64,000 nucleotides of DNA. Source: Comamonadaceae bacterium (GTDB lineage: Bacteria > Pseudomonadota > Gammaproteobacteria > Burkholderiales > Burkholderiaceae_C). A program made the position numbers and the translations under genes. Under the pieces are notes generated by a model. It searched no databases, was not told the DNA's origin, and was given only the letters and a program-made list of their open reading frames with translations. Positions 42,057 to 51,802 of this stretch are shown here, piece by piece (the stretch's first letter is position 1; the number at the start of each line of letters is the position of its first letter). The stretch lies in the NCBI GenBank assembly GCA_027488115.1, contig JAIYCG010000044.1, forward strand, positions 62,001-126,000, given 5' to 3'.

Positions 42057-42830
42057 ATGAACGCTGTCTCCAATGAACCCACGATGAAGGGACGAACGGC
42101 CATCGTCACCGGATCGGGTCGAAATATCGGTCGCGCTATTGCCTTGTCACTTGCACGCCAAGGAGCCCAGGTGGTGGTCAACGGTCACAGCGATCGCGCG
42201 GCCGTTGATGGCGTGGTCAAGGAGATCCAAGAAGCGGGTGGTCAAGCCATGAGCATCATGGCCGACGTCTCAGTGGATGAGCAAGTGCAACAATTGGTAC
42301 AACGCACAATAGATGCCTTCGGCAGCGCCGACATCGTGATCTCTAATGTGGCCATTCGGCGCAAACAACATTTTTTAGACATCACGCCTCAAGATTGGCA
42401 AGATGTTTTGCAAACCAACCTAACGCCCGCGTTTTATTTGGCCCGACACGCCATTCCTCACATGCTTGAAAAAAAATGGGGACGTCTGGTCTTGATCTCA
42501 GGATTTGATGGTTTTTGGGGTCAAGTTCCTGAACGTGCCCACAACCTCGCTGCGAAATCTGGCTTACATGGTCTGACCATGGCCTTGGCGCGTGAGTTTG
42601 GCGCTCACGGCATCACGGCCAACACCGTGGCACCTGGCGCCATCGACACGGTGCGTGATTGGACACAGTACACCCATCAGGATCGGCAAAAAATTGAAGC
42701 CGAAATTCCATTGGGTCGCTACGGCAAACCTGATGAGGTTGCTGCCGCCTGCGATTTGCTTTGCTCAGAGCGTGGCGCTTTTATTTCGGGACAAGTGGTC
42801 CACGTGAATGGTGGCCACTACATGTACTAA
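42057..42830 (+). CDS. Atypical SDR lacking the catalytic tyrosine
   Basis: A 257-residue SDR-fold protein with cofactor motif TGSGRNIGRAIA, so NAD(P) binding is likely. The catalytic block reads N163-LAA-K167 instead of Y-xxx-K, and NNAG reads SNVA; a serine (S148) is retained. It may use another acid or may not be a standard oxidoreductase. I set the start at 42057 (AAGG upstream) because the TATAAT box at 42008 makes starts further upstream unlikely. Confidence 0.78.
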   Translation: MNAVSNEPTMKGRTAIVTGSGRNIGRAIALSLARQGAQVVVNGHSDRAAVDGVVKEIQEAGGQAMSIMADVSVDEQVQQLVQRTIDAFGSADIVISNVAIRRKQHFLDITPQDWQDVLQTNLTPAFYLARHAIPHMLEKKWGRLVLISGFDGFWGQVPERAHNLAAKSGLHGLTMALAREFGAHGITANTVAPGAIDTVRDWTQYTHQDRQKIEAEIPLGRYGKPDEVAAACDLLCSERGAFISGQVVHVNGGHYMY

Positions 42831-42854
42831 ACCAGTGCATCAAGCTGGTTGTGA

Positions 42855-44393
42855 TCATTTCAGTTCGAGTTTGGGGTAAGGCCCATCTTCCATCCGGTAT
42901 TTTTCGAGCACAGCTTGGCTGACTTTTTTTCGACTTACTTTGCCTTGTGCGTTGCGCGCCAATAGAGGCAAGGCCACATACAAACGAGGCTGCTTGTATT
43001 TGGAGAGCGATGCAACTCGGTCTCTTGCTTCGTCCTCCCAGCCAGGTTGTACATCTTGTGCCACCGTCATGATCACCTCGCCCCAGTAATCGGACATCAG
43101 TGAAGTGACGCAAAGCGCTCCGTACAAAGTACCTTCCATTTGAAGTGCCTCAATTTCGTCTGGGTTGACACGGTAGCCACCGGTCTTGATCACATCGGCC
43201 ACACGGCCTGTGAGGACCAAGCGCCCAGCATGGTCGATGAAGCCCAGATCACCGGTGGCATGCCAGCCCTCTGCATCATGACCCCTGACACCCTCCGGAT
43301 AGATCAAGCCAGCGCATTGCTGTGGCGCTCGCAAAAAGACCTCCCCTTGCTCTGCCTGTTTGCTCATTTCATTGTCGGCGGCCGCCTCAATGCGCAACGA
43401 CACACCTGGCACCGGCCAGCCTACACAAGCCCCTGCGGGCAGCGAGGTTTGCGAAAAATAAGCATGGGTTTGATCGGGTGCCATGACGGTGATGGGGTTG
43501 ACACATTCAGACATGCCGTAAGTGATTCGCACAATCGGGCCAAACATGTCGCAGGTGGCCTGGTAGAGCGTGGGTGTCATCGCTTGAGTGCCTGTAAAAA
43601 TACAGCGCACGCCTTTAAATTGGTGGGTCCTAAAAGCTTGTGTGATTTTTGCCAAAACCGTTGGTGGCGCAAAAATGGCCTGCAAGTCACCACGCGTTAA
43701 CAGGGGTTCGAGTTTGTCGGTGGCCACACCATCGTGAAGCAACACATGCCCGCCCAAATCACACCATGCGAATGTGAGCAAAGAAGCACCATGTACAAAT
43801 GGTGTCATCAACAACAAAGTGGCACCTACTTCAGGCACAAAAGGCAGGGATGCCTTGAGCATTTGCTCACCCACCCAGCGGGCACCATGGGTATAAATGA
43901 CGCCCTTGGGTTTGCCTGTGGTACCCGAGGTGAACAAGATCCGACCCGTGTCAGACGCAGGCACGGCGGGCCATGGTTCAGAAGCTGACTCAGCCCGCTC
44001 TTGATGCATGTCATCGGTCAGCAAGGGCTGCAAGCCGCACGCCCTGACCTGATCGGCTCGCTCAGCGCTCGTGATGACCACCTGCACCTTGGCCAAGTTA
44101 CAGCACCACTGCAGTTCGGACTCGCTCAGTGACCAGGACAAAGGCGTTTCAGCACCGCCCATTAAGCGGATGCCATAGGCCCAGCAAACTGCATCAAGGC
44201 AATTGGGCAACCACACCCCAATCGATTGACTCGATGCAAAACCGCGATTTGAAAGCAGGGCCGCACATCGATGGGCCAGATGGCTCAGTTGCGTGTAGCT
44301 GAGACTTTGGCCTTGACCATCGGTCACCGCCGTGTTGTTGGCCATGCGGGCCGCAAGGACGTTCAGTTGGTCAGACCACGCAACGGTTTGCAT
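42855..44393 (-). CDS. AMP-forming acyl-CoA synthetase/ligase
   Basis: A 512-residue ANL enzyme: FTSGTTGKPKGVIYTHG, YGMSECVNP, TGRVADVIKTGGYRVNPDEIE and a C-terminal RNAQGKVSRKKV. It activates a carboxylic acid to its CoA ester. Last gene of the minus-strand operon that starts with the CoA-transferase at 50951, giving the pathway a second activation route. Convergent with the SDR gene. Confidence 0.86.
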   Translation of the reverse strand: MQTVAWSDQLNVLAARMANNTAVTDGQGQSLSYTQLSHLAHRCAALLSNRGFASSQSIGVWLPNCLDAVCWAYGIRLMGGAETPLSWSLSESELQWCCNLAKVQVVITSAERADQVRACGLQPLLTDDMHQERAESASEPWPAVPASDTGRILFTSGTTGKPKGVIYTHGARWVGEQMLKASLPFVPEVGATLLLMTPFVHGASLLTFAWCDLGGHVLLHDGVATDKLEPLLTRGDLQAIFAPPTVLAKITQAFRTHQFKGVRCIFTGTQAMTPTLYQATCDMFGPIVRITYGMSECVNPITVMAPDQTHAYFSQTSLPAGACVGWPVPGVSLRIEAAADNEMSKQAEQGEVFLRAPQQCAGLIYPEGVRGHDAEGWHATGDLGFIDHAGRLVLTGRVADVIKTGGYRVNPDEIEALQMEGTLYGALCVTSLMSDYWGEVIMTVAQDVQPGWEDEARDRVASLSKYKQPRLYVALPLLARNAQGKVSRKKVSQAVLEKYRMEDGPYPKLELK

Positions 44394-44413
44394 CCCAGAG
44401 GTTTCTGTGCTGG

Positions 44414-45376
44414 TTAATCGACCTTTGCGCCAGACGCTTTCACGGCAGCAGCCCAGTTGGCCAGTTCAAACTTGATGTGTTCTACAGCTTGATCTGGTGA
44501 TGTTTCAAAAGTTTCAGCGCCCAATGTCATCAAGCGTTCTTTAATAGCGGGCTTTTGCAAAGCAGCCACCAGTTCTGCATTCATTTTGGCGATGATTGGC
44601 TTGGGAGTTTGAATCGGCGCTAAAAAAGCAGCCCAGGTTTGCGCAGCAAAGCCTGGAACACCGGCTTCAGCAACGGTCAATACCTCGGGCATTGAGACGG
44701 AGCGCTTTTTACTGCCGACTGCGATCACTTTCAGTTTGCCGCTTTTGATGTGTGGAATGACAGGTGGACCGGACTCGAACATCATGTCGATTTCACCACC
44801 GATCAAGGCCGTCAAAGCCGCAGCAGCGCCCTTGTAAGGCACATGCGTGATTTGCATGCTGGTTTGGCTTTTGAGCATTTCCATGGTCAGATGATTGGTC
44901 AAGCCGCTGCCCCCAGAACCATAGTTGGTTTTACCCGGATTTAACTTCACGTAGGCAATCAAATCTTTGAGGTTGTTGGCTGGAAAGTCTTTGTTCACGA
45001 CCAAAAATTGAGGCACGATCACCGCAGTGCCAATAGGCTGGAAATCTCGCAAGGTGTCGTAAGGCAATTTGGAATACAAGGCAGGGTTGATGGTCAATGG
45101 GCCGCTCGAAGCCATGAGCAATGTATAGCCGTCGGCAGGTGCAGACTTGGCCGCTTCCATGCCCACGATAGCGGCGGCACCGCCTTTGTTGTCAACAAAA
45201 AAACTCTGGCCCAACGATTCGGTAAATTCTTGCGACAAAATGCGCGCAATCACATCGGTTGCTTGCCCAACAGGAAAGGGAACAATCACCTTAACGGGTT
45301 TGTTGGGGTAATTGCTCTGAGCGCTGGCTGTGAGTGTGAGCAAACCCATCAGAAGGGCTGCAATGTATTTTTTCAT
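44414..45376 (-). CDS. Bug/TctC-type periplasmic binding protein
   Basis: A 320-residue member with a signal peptide ending LTASAQS and the blocks YPNKPVKVIVPFPVGQATDVIARIL, SAPADGYTLLMASSGPL and HVPYKGAAAALTALIGGEI. Fourth-from-last to second-last region of the long operon, between MmgE/PrpD and the ligase. Probably brings in the operon's substrate. Confidence 0.9.
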   Translation of the reverse strand: MKKYIAALLMGLLTLTASAQSNYPNKPVKVIVPFPVGQATDVIARILSQEFTESLGQSFFVDNKGGAAAIVGMEAAKSAPADGYTLLMASSGPLTINPALYSKLPYDTLRDFQPIGTAVIVPQFLVVNKDFPANNLKDLIAYVKLNPGKTNYGSGGSGLTNHLTMEMLKSQTSMQITHVPYKGAAAALTALIGGEIDMMFESGPPVIPHIKSGKLKVIAVGSKKRSVSMPEVLTVAEAGVPGFAAQTWAAFLAPIQTPKPIIAKMNAELVAALQKPAIKERLMTLGAETFETSPDQAVEHIKFELANWAAAVKASGAKVD

Positions 45377-45407
45377 GGTGTCTCCAAAAAATAAATGAAT
45401 GATGACC

Positions 45408-46757
45408 TCAACCCCATCGAAGGTGGGTTTGTGAGGTCAAGTCTGACAGTTGAGAAAACAAAACCGCGCCGTCTACTGGTGCCCCTTGAACACAGTCCAT
45501 GAACTTGGCCTGCAGATCAGCATCCCGCAATGGCAGCATGGCATTGCCACGAGCAAAGCGAATGTCGCCAGAGTCTAGTGTTGCACCGCTGTTCAATTGA
45601 ATTTGCACTCTATCGTGCAAGGCAAACACGGGTTCGATGGTGCACTGCGTGTCCACTGTGCTGATGGAAACTTTGGCCATGGCCTCTTTCACAGCAGGCT
45701 CCTGTACAAACGCATCACTGAGTTCGTTCAAACCCACTTTGCCCCGAACCAAGGAGGCCGCTACCGCAAACTCCATGCTGAACTTGGCTTCCAATCCGGT
45801 TTGGGGACTGTGGTTGCGAAGCATTGAAGCTTGTGCCACGCCAATGTGGGTGTGCACCTGCGCCACATCTTTCAAAGCGACACCATGGCTTGCACACAAA
45901 TCTAAAATGCCATCGATCACTCGATGCGTGGCATAACAGGTGGGGTATTTTTTGATCGACAAACCCGACTCGAGAATGCGAAATTGCTGCCCCAAATCTG
46001 GCACGGCCGAACTGCGGTCCACGTTACCGTGAGGAGACAGGGCAGACAAGTAACCCGCCGCATGTTCGAGGGCATCAGGCGCTGCCGTCAAGCCCTTTTG
46101 CACCCAGCGTACAGCCTCAATGGCACAAGCTGCAGCACGGCCGGCATGCAGCGGTTTGGTCATGGTGCCGAAATTGGCGACCAACCCACTGGCCATGCTG
46201 GCCGCCAAAGCGATCACATGCTGACATTGCAGCGCATTCAGACCATACAAATTGGCCACCGCTGCGCTAGCGCCCACCGTCCCTAGCACTGCCGTGGGGT
46301 GCCAACCCTTCAAATGGTAAGCGTCTTTTTCACGGACAAACAATTCAGCCCAGACTTCATAGCCAATGAGGTAGGCACGCAGCACCTGCGCACCCGTTGC
46401 ATTCACATGCTGACCTGCAGCCAAAACAGCCGGCACAAGAACGGTGCTGGGGTGGCCGCCTAGAGCGACATCGTCAAAATCCAAGGCATGGCCTGCGGTT
46501 GCATTGATCAATGCGGCGTCAATGGCACTGGCTTTCGCAGATCCCATCAACACAGAGGCCTCTTGAACAGGTGATTGTTTGTCAGCCACAAACGATTGCG
46601 CCATGCGCACCACCGGCTCATTGCGTCCAGCCAGCATGGTGCCGATGGTGTCAATGAAGCCCGACTGCACAATTTCGACGACCCTGTTTGGCAGGGGCGC
46701 AAAGTTGGGTTGGCTGGCGAACTGTGCCAAGGAAGCCGTTAATCCATGCATTTTCAA
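45408..46757 (-). CDS. MmgE/PrpD family protein
   Basis: A 449-residue MmgE/PrpD-fold protein (DTIGTMLAGRNEPVV, HALDFDDVALGGHPSTVLVPAVLAAG, KKYPTCYATHRVIDG). The superfamily holds 2-methylcitrate dehydratase, cis-aconitate decarboxylase and iminodisuccinate epimerase, all acting on di- or tricarboxylates. This fits a branched polycarboxylate pathway, but the reaction is not fixed by sequence alone. Lies 14 bases downstream of acyl-CoA dehydrogenase 2. Confidence 0.87.
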   Translation of the reverse strand: MKMHGLTASLAQFASQPNFAPLPNRVVEIVQSGFIDTIGTMLAGRNEPVVRMAQSFVADKQSPVQEASVLMGSAKASAIDAALINATAGHALDFDDVALGGHPSTVLVPAVLAAGQHVNATGAQVLRAYLIGYEVWAELFVREKDAYHLKGWHPTAVLGTVGASAAVANLYGLNALQCQHVIALAASMASGLVANFGTMTKPLHAGRAAACAIEAVRWVQKGLTAAPDALEHAAGYLSALSPHGNVDRSSAVPDLGQQFRILESGLSIKKYPTCYATHRVIDGILDLCASHGVALKDVAQVHTHIGVAQASMLRNHSPQTGLEAKFSMEFAVAASLVRGKVGLNELSDAFVQEPAVKEAMAKVSISTVDTQCTIEPVFALHDRVQIQLNSGATLDSGDIRFARGNAMLPLRDADLQAKFMDCVQGAPVDGAVLFSQLSDLTSQTHLRWG

Positions 46758-46771
46758 AGACCTTTCAGTTT

Positions 46772-47959
46772 TCAGAACGAACGTGGCAGACCCAACACAT
46801 GCTCAGCCACATAGGACAACACCAAATTGGTGGAGATAGGGGCGATCTGCATCAATCTGGTTTCGCGCCATTTGCGCTCCACGTCATATTCACGGGCATA
46901 ACCGAAACCACCGTGAGTTTGCAGACAAGCTTCAGCCGCATGCCAGGCTGCCTCAGATGCCAGAAGCTTGGCCATATTGACTTCGGGGGCACAGGCATGG
47001 CCGGCAGCGAACAAGGCGCTGGCTTTTCGCAAGAGCAAGTCAGCCGCCTCGGTTTCTGCATGAGCTCGCGCAATGGGAAACGCGATGGCTTGGTTCTTGC
47101 CAATGGGGCGGTCAAATACGACACGTTCTTTGGCGTAGTTCACAGCGGTTTTGACAAACCAGCGCGCGTCGCCGATAGACTCCGAAGACACCAAAATACG
47201 CTCGGCATTCATGCCATCTAGGATGTATTTAAAACCCTTGCCTTCTTCGCCGATCAGGTTGGCCGCAGGGACTTTCATGCCATCAAAAAAGACTTCAGTG
47301 GCATGGTGGTTGATCATGGCCTTGATGGGTTTGATTTCTAAACCCTTGCCCAAAGCTTCGCGTATATCCACTAAAAATACTGACAAACCTTCGGTCTTTT
47401 TACTCACTTGGTCTAAGGGAGTGGTTCGCGCAAGCAACAGCATCAAATCTGAATGCAAGGCCCGCGAGGTCCAAACTTTTTGACCATGCACCACATAGTG
47501 ATCCCCGTTTTTCACCGCGCGAGTTTTGAGTTTGGTGGTGTCCGTACCAGAAGTTGGCTCGGTGACGCCGAAGGCTTGCAAACGCAATGCACCCGAAGCA
47601 ATCTGGGGCAAATATTGGGCTTTTTGTGCTGGCGAACCATGGCGCAACAAAGTGCCCATGATGTACATCTGCGCATGACATGCACCTGCATTGCAGCCGG
47701 CGGCGTGAATCTCTTCCAAAATCACTGCCGCAGCGCGAAGAGGCAACCCAGAGCCGCCATACTCTTGCGGAATGAGTGCTGCCAAATAACCTGCTTCAGT
47801 CAGTGCGTGAACAAACTCGGTAGGGTAGGCAACGCGCTCCTCCAAGTCACGCCAGTACGCACCTGGAAAGCCTTCGCATATTTTGCGAATGCTGTCTCTG
47901 ATTTCAGGGTAATCTAGGCCCAAGTCCATCTGGACTTCGCCAGTGTTCAGTTCGGTCAT
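46772..47959 (-). CDS. Acyl-CoA dehydrogenase (paralogue 2)
   Basis: A 395-residue FAD acyl-CoA dehydrogenase with AFGVTEPTSGTDTTKLKT, YVVHGQKVWTSRA, FDRPIGKNQAIAFPIA and QTHGGFGYAREYDVERKWRETRL. Nearly colinear with paralogue 1. It sits in the main operon after the HMG-CoA-lyase-like gene, so each arm of the regulon has its own dehydrogenase and binding protein. Confidence 0.9.
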   Translation of the reverse strand: MTELNTGEVQMDLGLDYPEIRDSIRKICEGFPGAYWRDLEERVAYPTEFVHALTEAGYLAALIPQEYGGSGLPLRAAAVILEEIHAAGCNAGACHAQMYIMGTLLRHGSPAQKAQYLPQIASGALRLQAFGVTEPTSGTDTTKLKTRAVKNGDHYVVHGQKVWTSRALHSDLMLLLARTTPLDQVSKKTEGLSVFLVDIREALGKGLEIKPIKAMINHHATEVFFDGMKVPAANLIGEEGKGFKYILDGMNAERILVSSESIGDARWFVKTAVNYAKERVVFDRPIGKNQAIAFPIARAHAETEAADLLLRKASALFAAGHACAPEVNMAKLLASEAAWHAAEACLQTHGGFGYAREYDVERKWRETRLMQIAPISTNLVLSYVAEHVLGLPRSF

Positions 47960-47998
47960 GCGATGAAATCCTCTTTCACTTTTAATTTCAATTCAAAT

Positions 47999-48955
47999 TC
48001 ACACCAACTCTGATTCGAGTTGACGCCTGCCAGGTTTTTCAAAGTGCTTGGGCAAACCGGCGCGTGCAAGTGCGCCGTGCATTTCAATGTCGGGCAAGGC
48101 CTGACGCACCATCTCCCGAATGGCCAAGAGTTGCGCCAAATCGACCCCTGTTTTCAAGCCCATGGACTCGAGCATGAAACACAAATCGTCCATCACAATG
48201 TTGCCTGTAGCGCCGGGCGCGAAGGGGCAGCCGCCCATGCCTGCCAATGAGGCATCGAATCGTCGCACACCGCAGTCCAGTGCCGCTGTGACGTTGGCCA
48301 AACCAATGCCTCGTGTGTCGTGGAAGTGGGCCGCTACGGGTATCGGGCCCACCGCATCCATGACCGCTTTGAACACGGTGCGGACTTGTTGGGGATCGGC
48401 ATAACCCACGGTGTCTGGCACCACAATTTCTTGCGCGCCTGCCTCGGCAAAAGCCACGGCGTACTTGACCACATCTGCCACCGGAACGCGGCCCTCATAA
48501 GAGCAGCCAAACGCAGTAGCCAAGCCCCCTACCAGAATGGGACGGCGTGCCTCTGGCTGTTCGCGCACGAGTTGCGCAATGCGAACGAAATCGGCCAGAG
48601 ATTCCTCGCGTTCACGGCGAACATTTTTCAGGTTGTGCGTTTGACTGACAGACATCACAAAATTGAGTTTTTGCGCACCCAACTCGATGCCACGCTCGGC
48701 TCCGCGGTAATTGGGAATCAGTGCAGAGACTTTCAAGCCAGTAATTTTCAAAGCTTCGAGCGTGACTGCCTCGGCATCGATAAATTGAGGCACCACTTTG
48801 GCGGGTACATAAGAAGTTACTTCGATTTCAGACACACCTGCGGCGGCCTCAGCTTGGATCCACGCCAGCTTGGTTTCGGTGGGCATAAAGACGGGGTGAA
48901 TTTGTAAACCGTCTCGCAAACCCACTTCTCGCACAATCACATCAACCTGTTGCAT
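47999..48955 (-). CDS. HMG-CoA lyase-like enzyme
   Basis: A 318-residue HMGL-family TIM barrel. VREVGLRDGLQ holds the catalytic Arg-Asp, HFHDTRG the metal histidines, and the loop LAGMGGCPFAPGATGN the active-site cysteine of HMG-CoA lyase. It should cleave a 3-hydroxy-3-methylacyl-type CoA ester to acetyl-CoA and a 3-oxoacid or related product. The ATG at 48955 has AAGGAGA and overlaps nothing essential; the longer frame starts inside the crotonase gene. Confidence 0.87.
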   Translation of the reverse strand: MQQVDVIVREVGLRDGLQIHPVFMPTETKLAWIQAEAAAGVSEIEVTSYVPAKVVPQFIDAEAVTLEALKITGLKVSALIPNYRGAERGIELGAQKLNFVMSVSQTHNLKNVRREREESLADFVRIAQLVREQPEARRPILVGGLATAFGCSYEGRVPVADVVKYAVAFAEAGAQEIVVPDTVGYADPQQVRTVFKAVMDAVGPIPVAAHFHDTRGIGLANVTAALDCGVRRFDASLAGMGGCPFAPGATGNIVMDDLCFMLESMGLKTGVDLAQLLAIREMVRQALPDIEMHGALARAGLPKHFEKPGRRQLESELV

Positions 48956-48981
48956 TTCATTCTCCTTGTGTGGACGCCCGA

Positions 48982-49779
48982 TCAACGCCCTTTGAATACC
49001 GCTTTGCGCTTTTCATTGAAGGCCAAAACACCTTCGTACCGGTCTTCAGTTTCGACCAGGTGGTTGTAGGCTTCGACTTCGAAGCGAAACGCAGTGCGCA
49101 ATTCCATCTGATGCCCATAACGCACCGATTTTTTAATTTGTCGTACCGACAAAGGCGCATTGCCCGCAATGGTTTGCGCTGTTTGAATTGCCATGGGCAA
49201 GACTTCTGCCGGTTCTGCAATGGCATTGAAGATGCCCCATTCCAAGGCTTTTTGCGCATTGATGGGTTGACCCGTCATCAACATTTCTTTGGCTTTGCGC
49301 TCGCCAATGGCGCGGGGTAAATTTTGAGTCCCACCCGCGCCTGGCATGATGCCAAGTGTGACTTCAGTCAAGGCAAATCGCGCTGCATTGGAGGCATAGG
49401 CAAAATCACACGACAGCACGGTCTCAAAGCCGCCAGCATAAGCATGCCCATTGACAGCAGCGATCACGGGAATCGGGAGGTCGGTCAGCGCCCAGTACAT
49501 GCGCTCAAACAGTTGATGCTGTTTGATCCACTGGGCTTTGGTCATGCCATTGCGCTCTTTCAAGTCACCACCGGCGCAAAATATTTTTTCACCTGCCCCT
49601 GTCAAAACGATGCAGCGCACGTCACCTGGATCTTCAGTCAAGCGCGTCCACAAGTCTAAAAAATCAGCGCCCATCTGAGTGTTGAGTGCATTGCCCACGT
49701 GCGGTCGATTGATCGTTATCAACAGCACATGGGCGTCGACCATTTGGGTCAGTAAAGTTTCATAGGCTGGCAAGCTCAT
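48982..49779 (-). CDS. Enoyl-CoA hydratase (crotonase family)
   Basis: A 265-residue crotonase. Oxyanion-hole residues lie in KIFCAGGDLKE and GHAYAGGFE; both hydratase glutamates are present, E119 (GGFET) and E139 (ALTEV), 20 residues apart as in classical enoyl-CoA hydratase. It should add water to an unsaturated acyl-CoA, for example a methylglutaconyl-type ester, to feed the HMG-CoA-lyase-like enzyme encoded next. Overlaps the CoA-transferase gene by four bases. Confidence 0.88.
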   Translation of the reverse strand: MSLPAYETLLTQMVDAHVLLITINRPHVGNALNTQMGADFLDLWTRLTEDPGDVRCIVLTGAGEKIFCAGGDLKERNGMTKAQWIKQHQLFERMYWALTDLPIPVIAAVNGHAYAGGFETVLSCDFAYASNAARFALTEVTLGIMPGAGGTQNLPRAIGERKAKEMLMTGQPINAQKALEWGIFNAIAEPAEVLPMAIQTAQTIAGNAPLSVRQIKKSVRYGHQMELRTAFRFEVEAYNHLVETEDRYEGVLAFNEKRKAVFKGR

Positions 49780-50951
49780 GCTTGAGATTCTCCTGTATTG
49801 AAAATTTGGTTTTGATGCTCGCCCAGCTTGGGCGGCGCACTTGAGGACTGGGGGCGTTGACCATCTAAACGCAAAGGCAGACCGAAAAACCGCATCCCCG
49901 TACCCGGCACATCTTGGATCAAATTCAATGCTTCGGTTTGAGGGTGGGCTACCATCTGAGCGATATTTTGCACTGCCGAGCAGGGGATGCCTGCCTCTTC
50001 AAAACACGTTACCCAAGTTTGCGTATCTTGTGTGAGGAGCAAAGAATCTAGCATGCCGTACAAGGCCACCTGATTCTGAACGCGCGAAGGGTTGTCTATA
50101 AATCGTGGGTCTTGCACCCACTCAGGGTGTCCGACGGCATGGGCCAATCGCTTGAACAAACCATCACTGCCGGCAGCGACCACAATTTCGCCATCGCGCG
50201 TAGTGTAGGCCTTGTAAGGCGCAATGCCTGTGGCACCTGAACCCTGCTTTTGCGCCACTTGCCCTGAAGAGAGGTAATGAGAAGCCAGCAGTGAAACCCA
50301 AGATGTGGCGGTCTCAAACAAAGACACATCCACTACACGACCGACACCCGTTGTTTGGCGTTCATACAATGCGGTCAGAATACCGATGATGGCCCACATG
50401 CCAGTGCCCATGTCGACGATCGAAGCGCCCACCCTGACTGCAGGACGCCCTTCTTCGCCAGTGGTGCTCATGATGCCACCAAAGGCTTGCATCAGAGGGT
50501 CGTATCCAGGCCGATCTTTGAGGGGGCCATTGCTGCCAAACGCACCCAAATTGCAATAAATCAAACTGGGCTTTTGGGCGCACAAAGTTGGGCCATCGAT
50601 GTTCAATTTTTCGACATGACCTGGCCGCAGGTTTTGCAACACCACATCGGCCTTCTTTTGGATGAATGCTTTGACCGCCTCGATGTGCTCAGGGTCTCGA
50701 AAGTTACAGACCACAGACGCTTTGTTGCGGTTCAAGGCTTGAAAGAGGGCGGAGGACCCTTCCCAAAAAGGTGGCCCCCATTGGCGCGCATCGTCACCTT
50801 CCTGCTTTTCAATTTTGACAACGCGCGCACCCAGTTCACTCAGAATATGGGCGGCGAATGGGGCTGCAACACTGTGGCCCAACTCGACCACCACCAAACC
50901 TTCAAAGGGCCGTAGAGGTGCTGACTTGCTCGACAAAGGGGACATACTCAT
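49776..50951 (-). CDS. Class III CoA-transferase (CaiB/BaiF family)
   Basis: A 391-residue CoA-transferase with the catalytic aspartate D151 in RPGYDPLMQAFGG and the typical APFAAHILSELGARVVKIEKQEGDDAR start. First gene of the seven-gene minus-strand operon (CoA-transferase, hydratase, HMGL-like lyase, dehydrogenase, MmgE/PrpD, Bug protein, ligase). The regulator gene is divergent, with TGTACGGACA site 2 about 27 bases upstream of this start. Confidence 0.9.
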   Translation of the reverse strand: MSMSPLSSKSAPLRPFEGLVVVELGHSVAAPFAAHILSELGARVVKIEKQEGDDARQWGPPFWEGSSALFQALNRNKASVVCNFRDPEHIEAVKAFIQKKADVVLQNLRPGHVEKLNIDGPTLCAQKPSLIYCNLGAFGSNGPLKDRPGYDPLMQAFGGIMSTTGEEGRPAVRVGASIVDMGTGMWAIIGILTALYERQTTGVGRVVDVSLFETATSWVSLLASHYLSSGQVAQKQGSGATGIAPYKAYTTRDGEIVVAAGSDGLFKRLAHAVGHPEWVQDPRFIDNPSRVQNQVALYGMLDSLLLTQDTQTWVTCFEEAGIPCSAVQNIAQMVAHPQTEALNLIQDVPGTGMRFFGLPLRLDGQRPQSSSAPPKLGEHQNQIFNTGESQA

Positions 50952-50977
50952 GTGTAATTAATTTCATTGGCATCAAA

Positions 50978-50987
50978 TGTACGGACA
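50978..50987. promoter_or_regulatory. TGTACGGACA operator-like site 2
   Basis: Exact copy of the motif between the divergent CoA-transferase operon and the gntR gene, which begins 48 bases downstream. A related TCCGACA follows at about 50994. Its place at the regulator's own promoter supports autoregulation by the HutC-type GntR protein. Confidence 0.65.
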
Positions 50988-51034
50988 TTCTGATCCGACA
51001 TAATGCCACTGTCAACCCTGAACGCTTTGATGCC

Positions 51035-51802
51035 ATGCCAAAAATTTCCGATTCAAAACCCCGCTATTTGCTCTTGCGCGAACAGTTGGAGCATGACATC
51101 GCTACAGGGCATTACCCAGTCGGCAGCGTTTTTCCCACCGAAATTGAACTGACCCAAACCTACCAAGTTAGCCGGCACACTGTGCGCGAAGCCACAAGAA
51201 CCTTGGCCGAACGCGGCTTAATTGCAAAACGAGCCGGCTTCGGTACCGTGGTCTGTGCCCAACAAGCAACTGCCCCTTACGTGGCCGCTCTAGGCACTGT
51301 AGATGAATTGTTCAAATACACCGAAGCCACCCGATTGGAGGTGCTGGAGTCCAAAAGCATTACGGCTGACACAGCGATGGCGCAAACTTTAGGGTGTGAG
51401 CGCGGTTCTGATTGGATTTTGCTCAATACGCAACGCTTCACGCTGGACAATGCCACCGCTATTTCATTCACACAGATTTACCTCAGGCCAGAGTTCGCCG
51501 CCATTGCCGATCAACTTCATGGCCGTCACAAAAGCATTTTTAAAATGTTGGAAGAGGATCACCACCAGCGCATTGCTCAGGTTCAACAAAACATTGAAGC
51601 GCAGTTGATGCCTTTCAAGGCTGCCAAATTGTTGGACGTCTCAAAGAACAGTCCGGCCTTGCATCTTCGCCGAGCTTACTTGGATGCTAAGGGCCGACTG
51701 TTGGCGGTGTCCTCGAATGTTTACGCAGCCAGCCGTTTCAGGCTTAAGACTTCATGGATGCTGGCAGAATCTAAGACCATCGCCAAAAAGGGCAAGCGTT
51801 GA
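51035..51802 (+). CDS. GntR family regulator, HutC/UTRA subfamily
   Basis: A 255-residue regulator with an N-terminal winged helix (RYLLLREQLEHDIATGHYPVGSVFPTEIELTQTYQVSRHTVREATRTLAERGLI) and a C-terminal UTRA ligand domain (about 90-240). The ATG at 51035 gives the family start; the earlier frame crosses the operator. It lies in the middle of the block and has the shared motif at its promoter. The gene ends directly against the stop of the convergent SDR gene. Confidence 0.88.
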   Translation: MPKISDSKPRYLLLREQLEHDIATGHYPVGSVFPTEIELTQTYQVSRHTVREATRTLAERGLIAKRAGFGTVVCAQQATAPYVAALGTVDELFKYTEATRLEVLESKSITADTAMAQTLGCERGSDWILLNTQRFTLDNATAISFTQIYLRPEFAAIADQLHGRHKSIFKMLEEDHHQRIAQVQQNIEAQLMPFKAAKLLDVSKNSPALHLRRAYLDAKGRLLAVSSNVYAASRFRLKTSWMLAESKTIAKKGKR

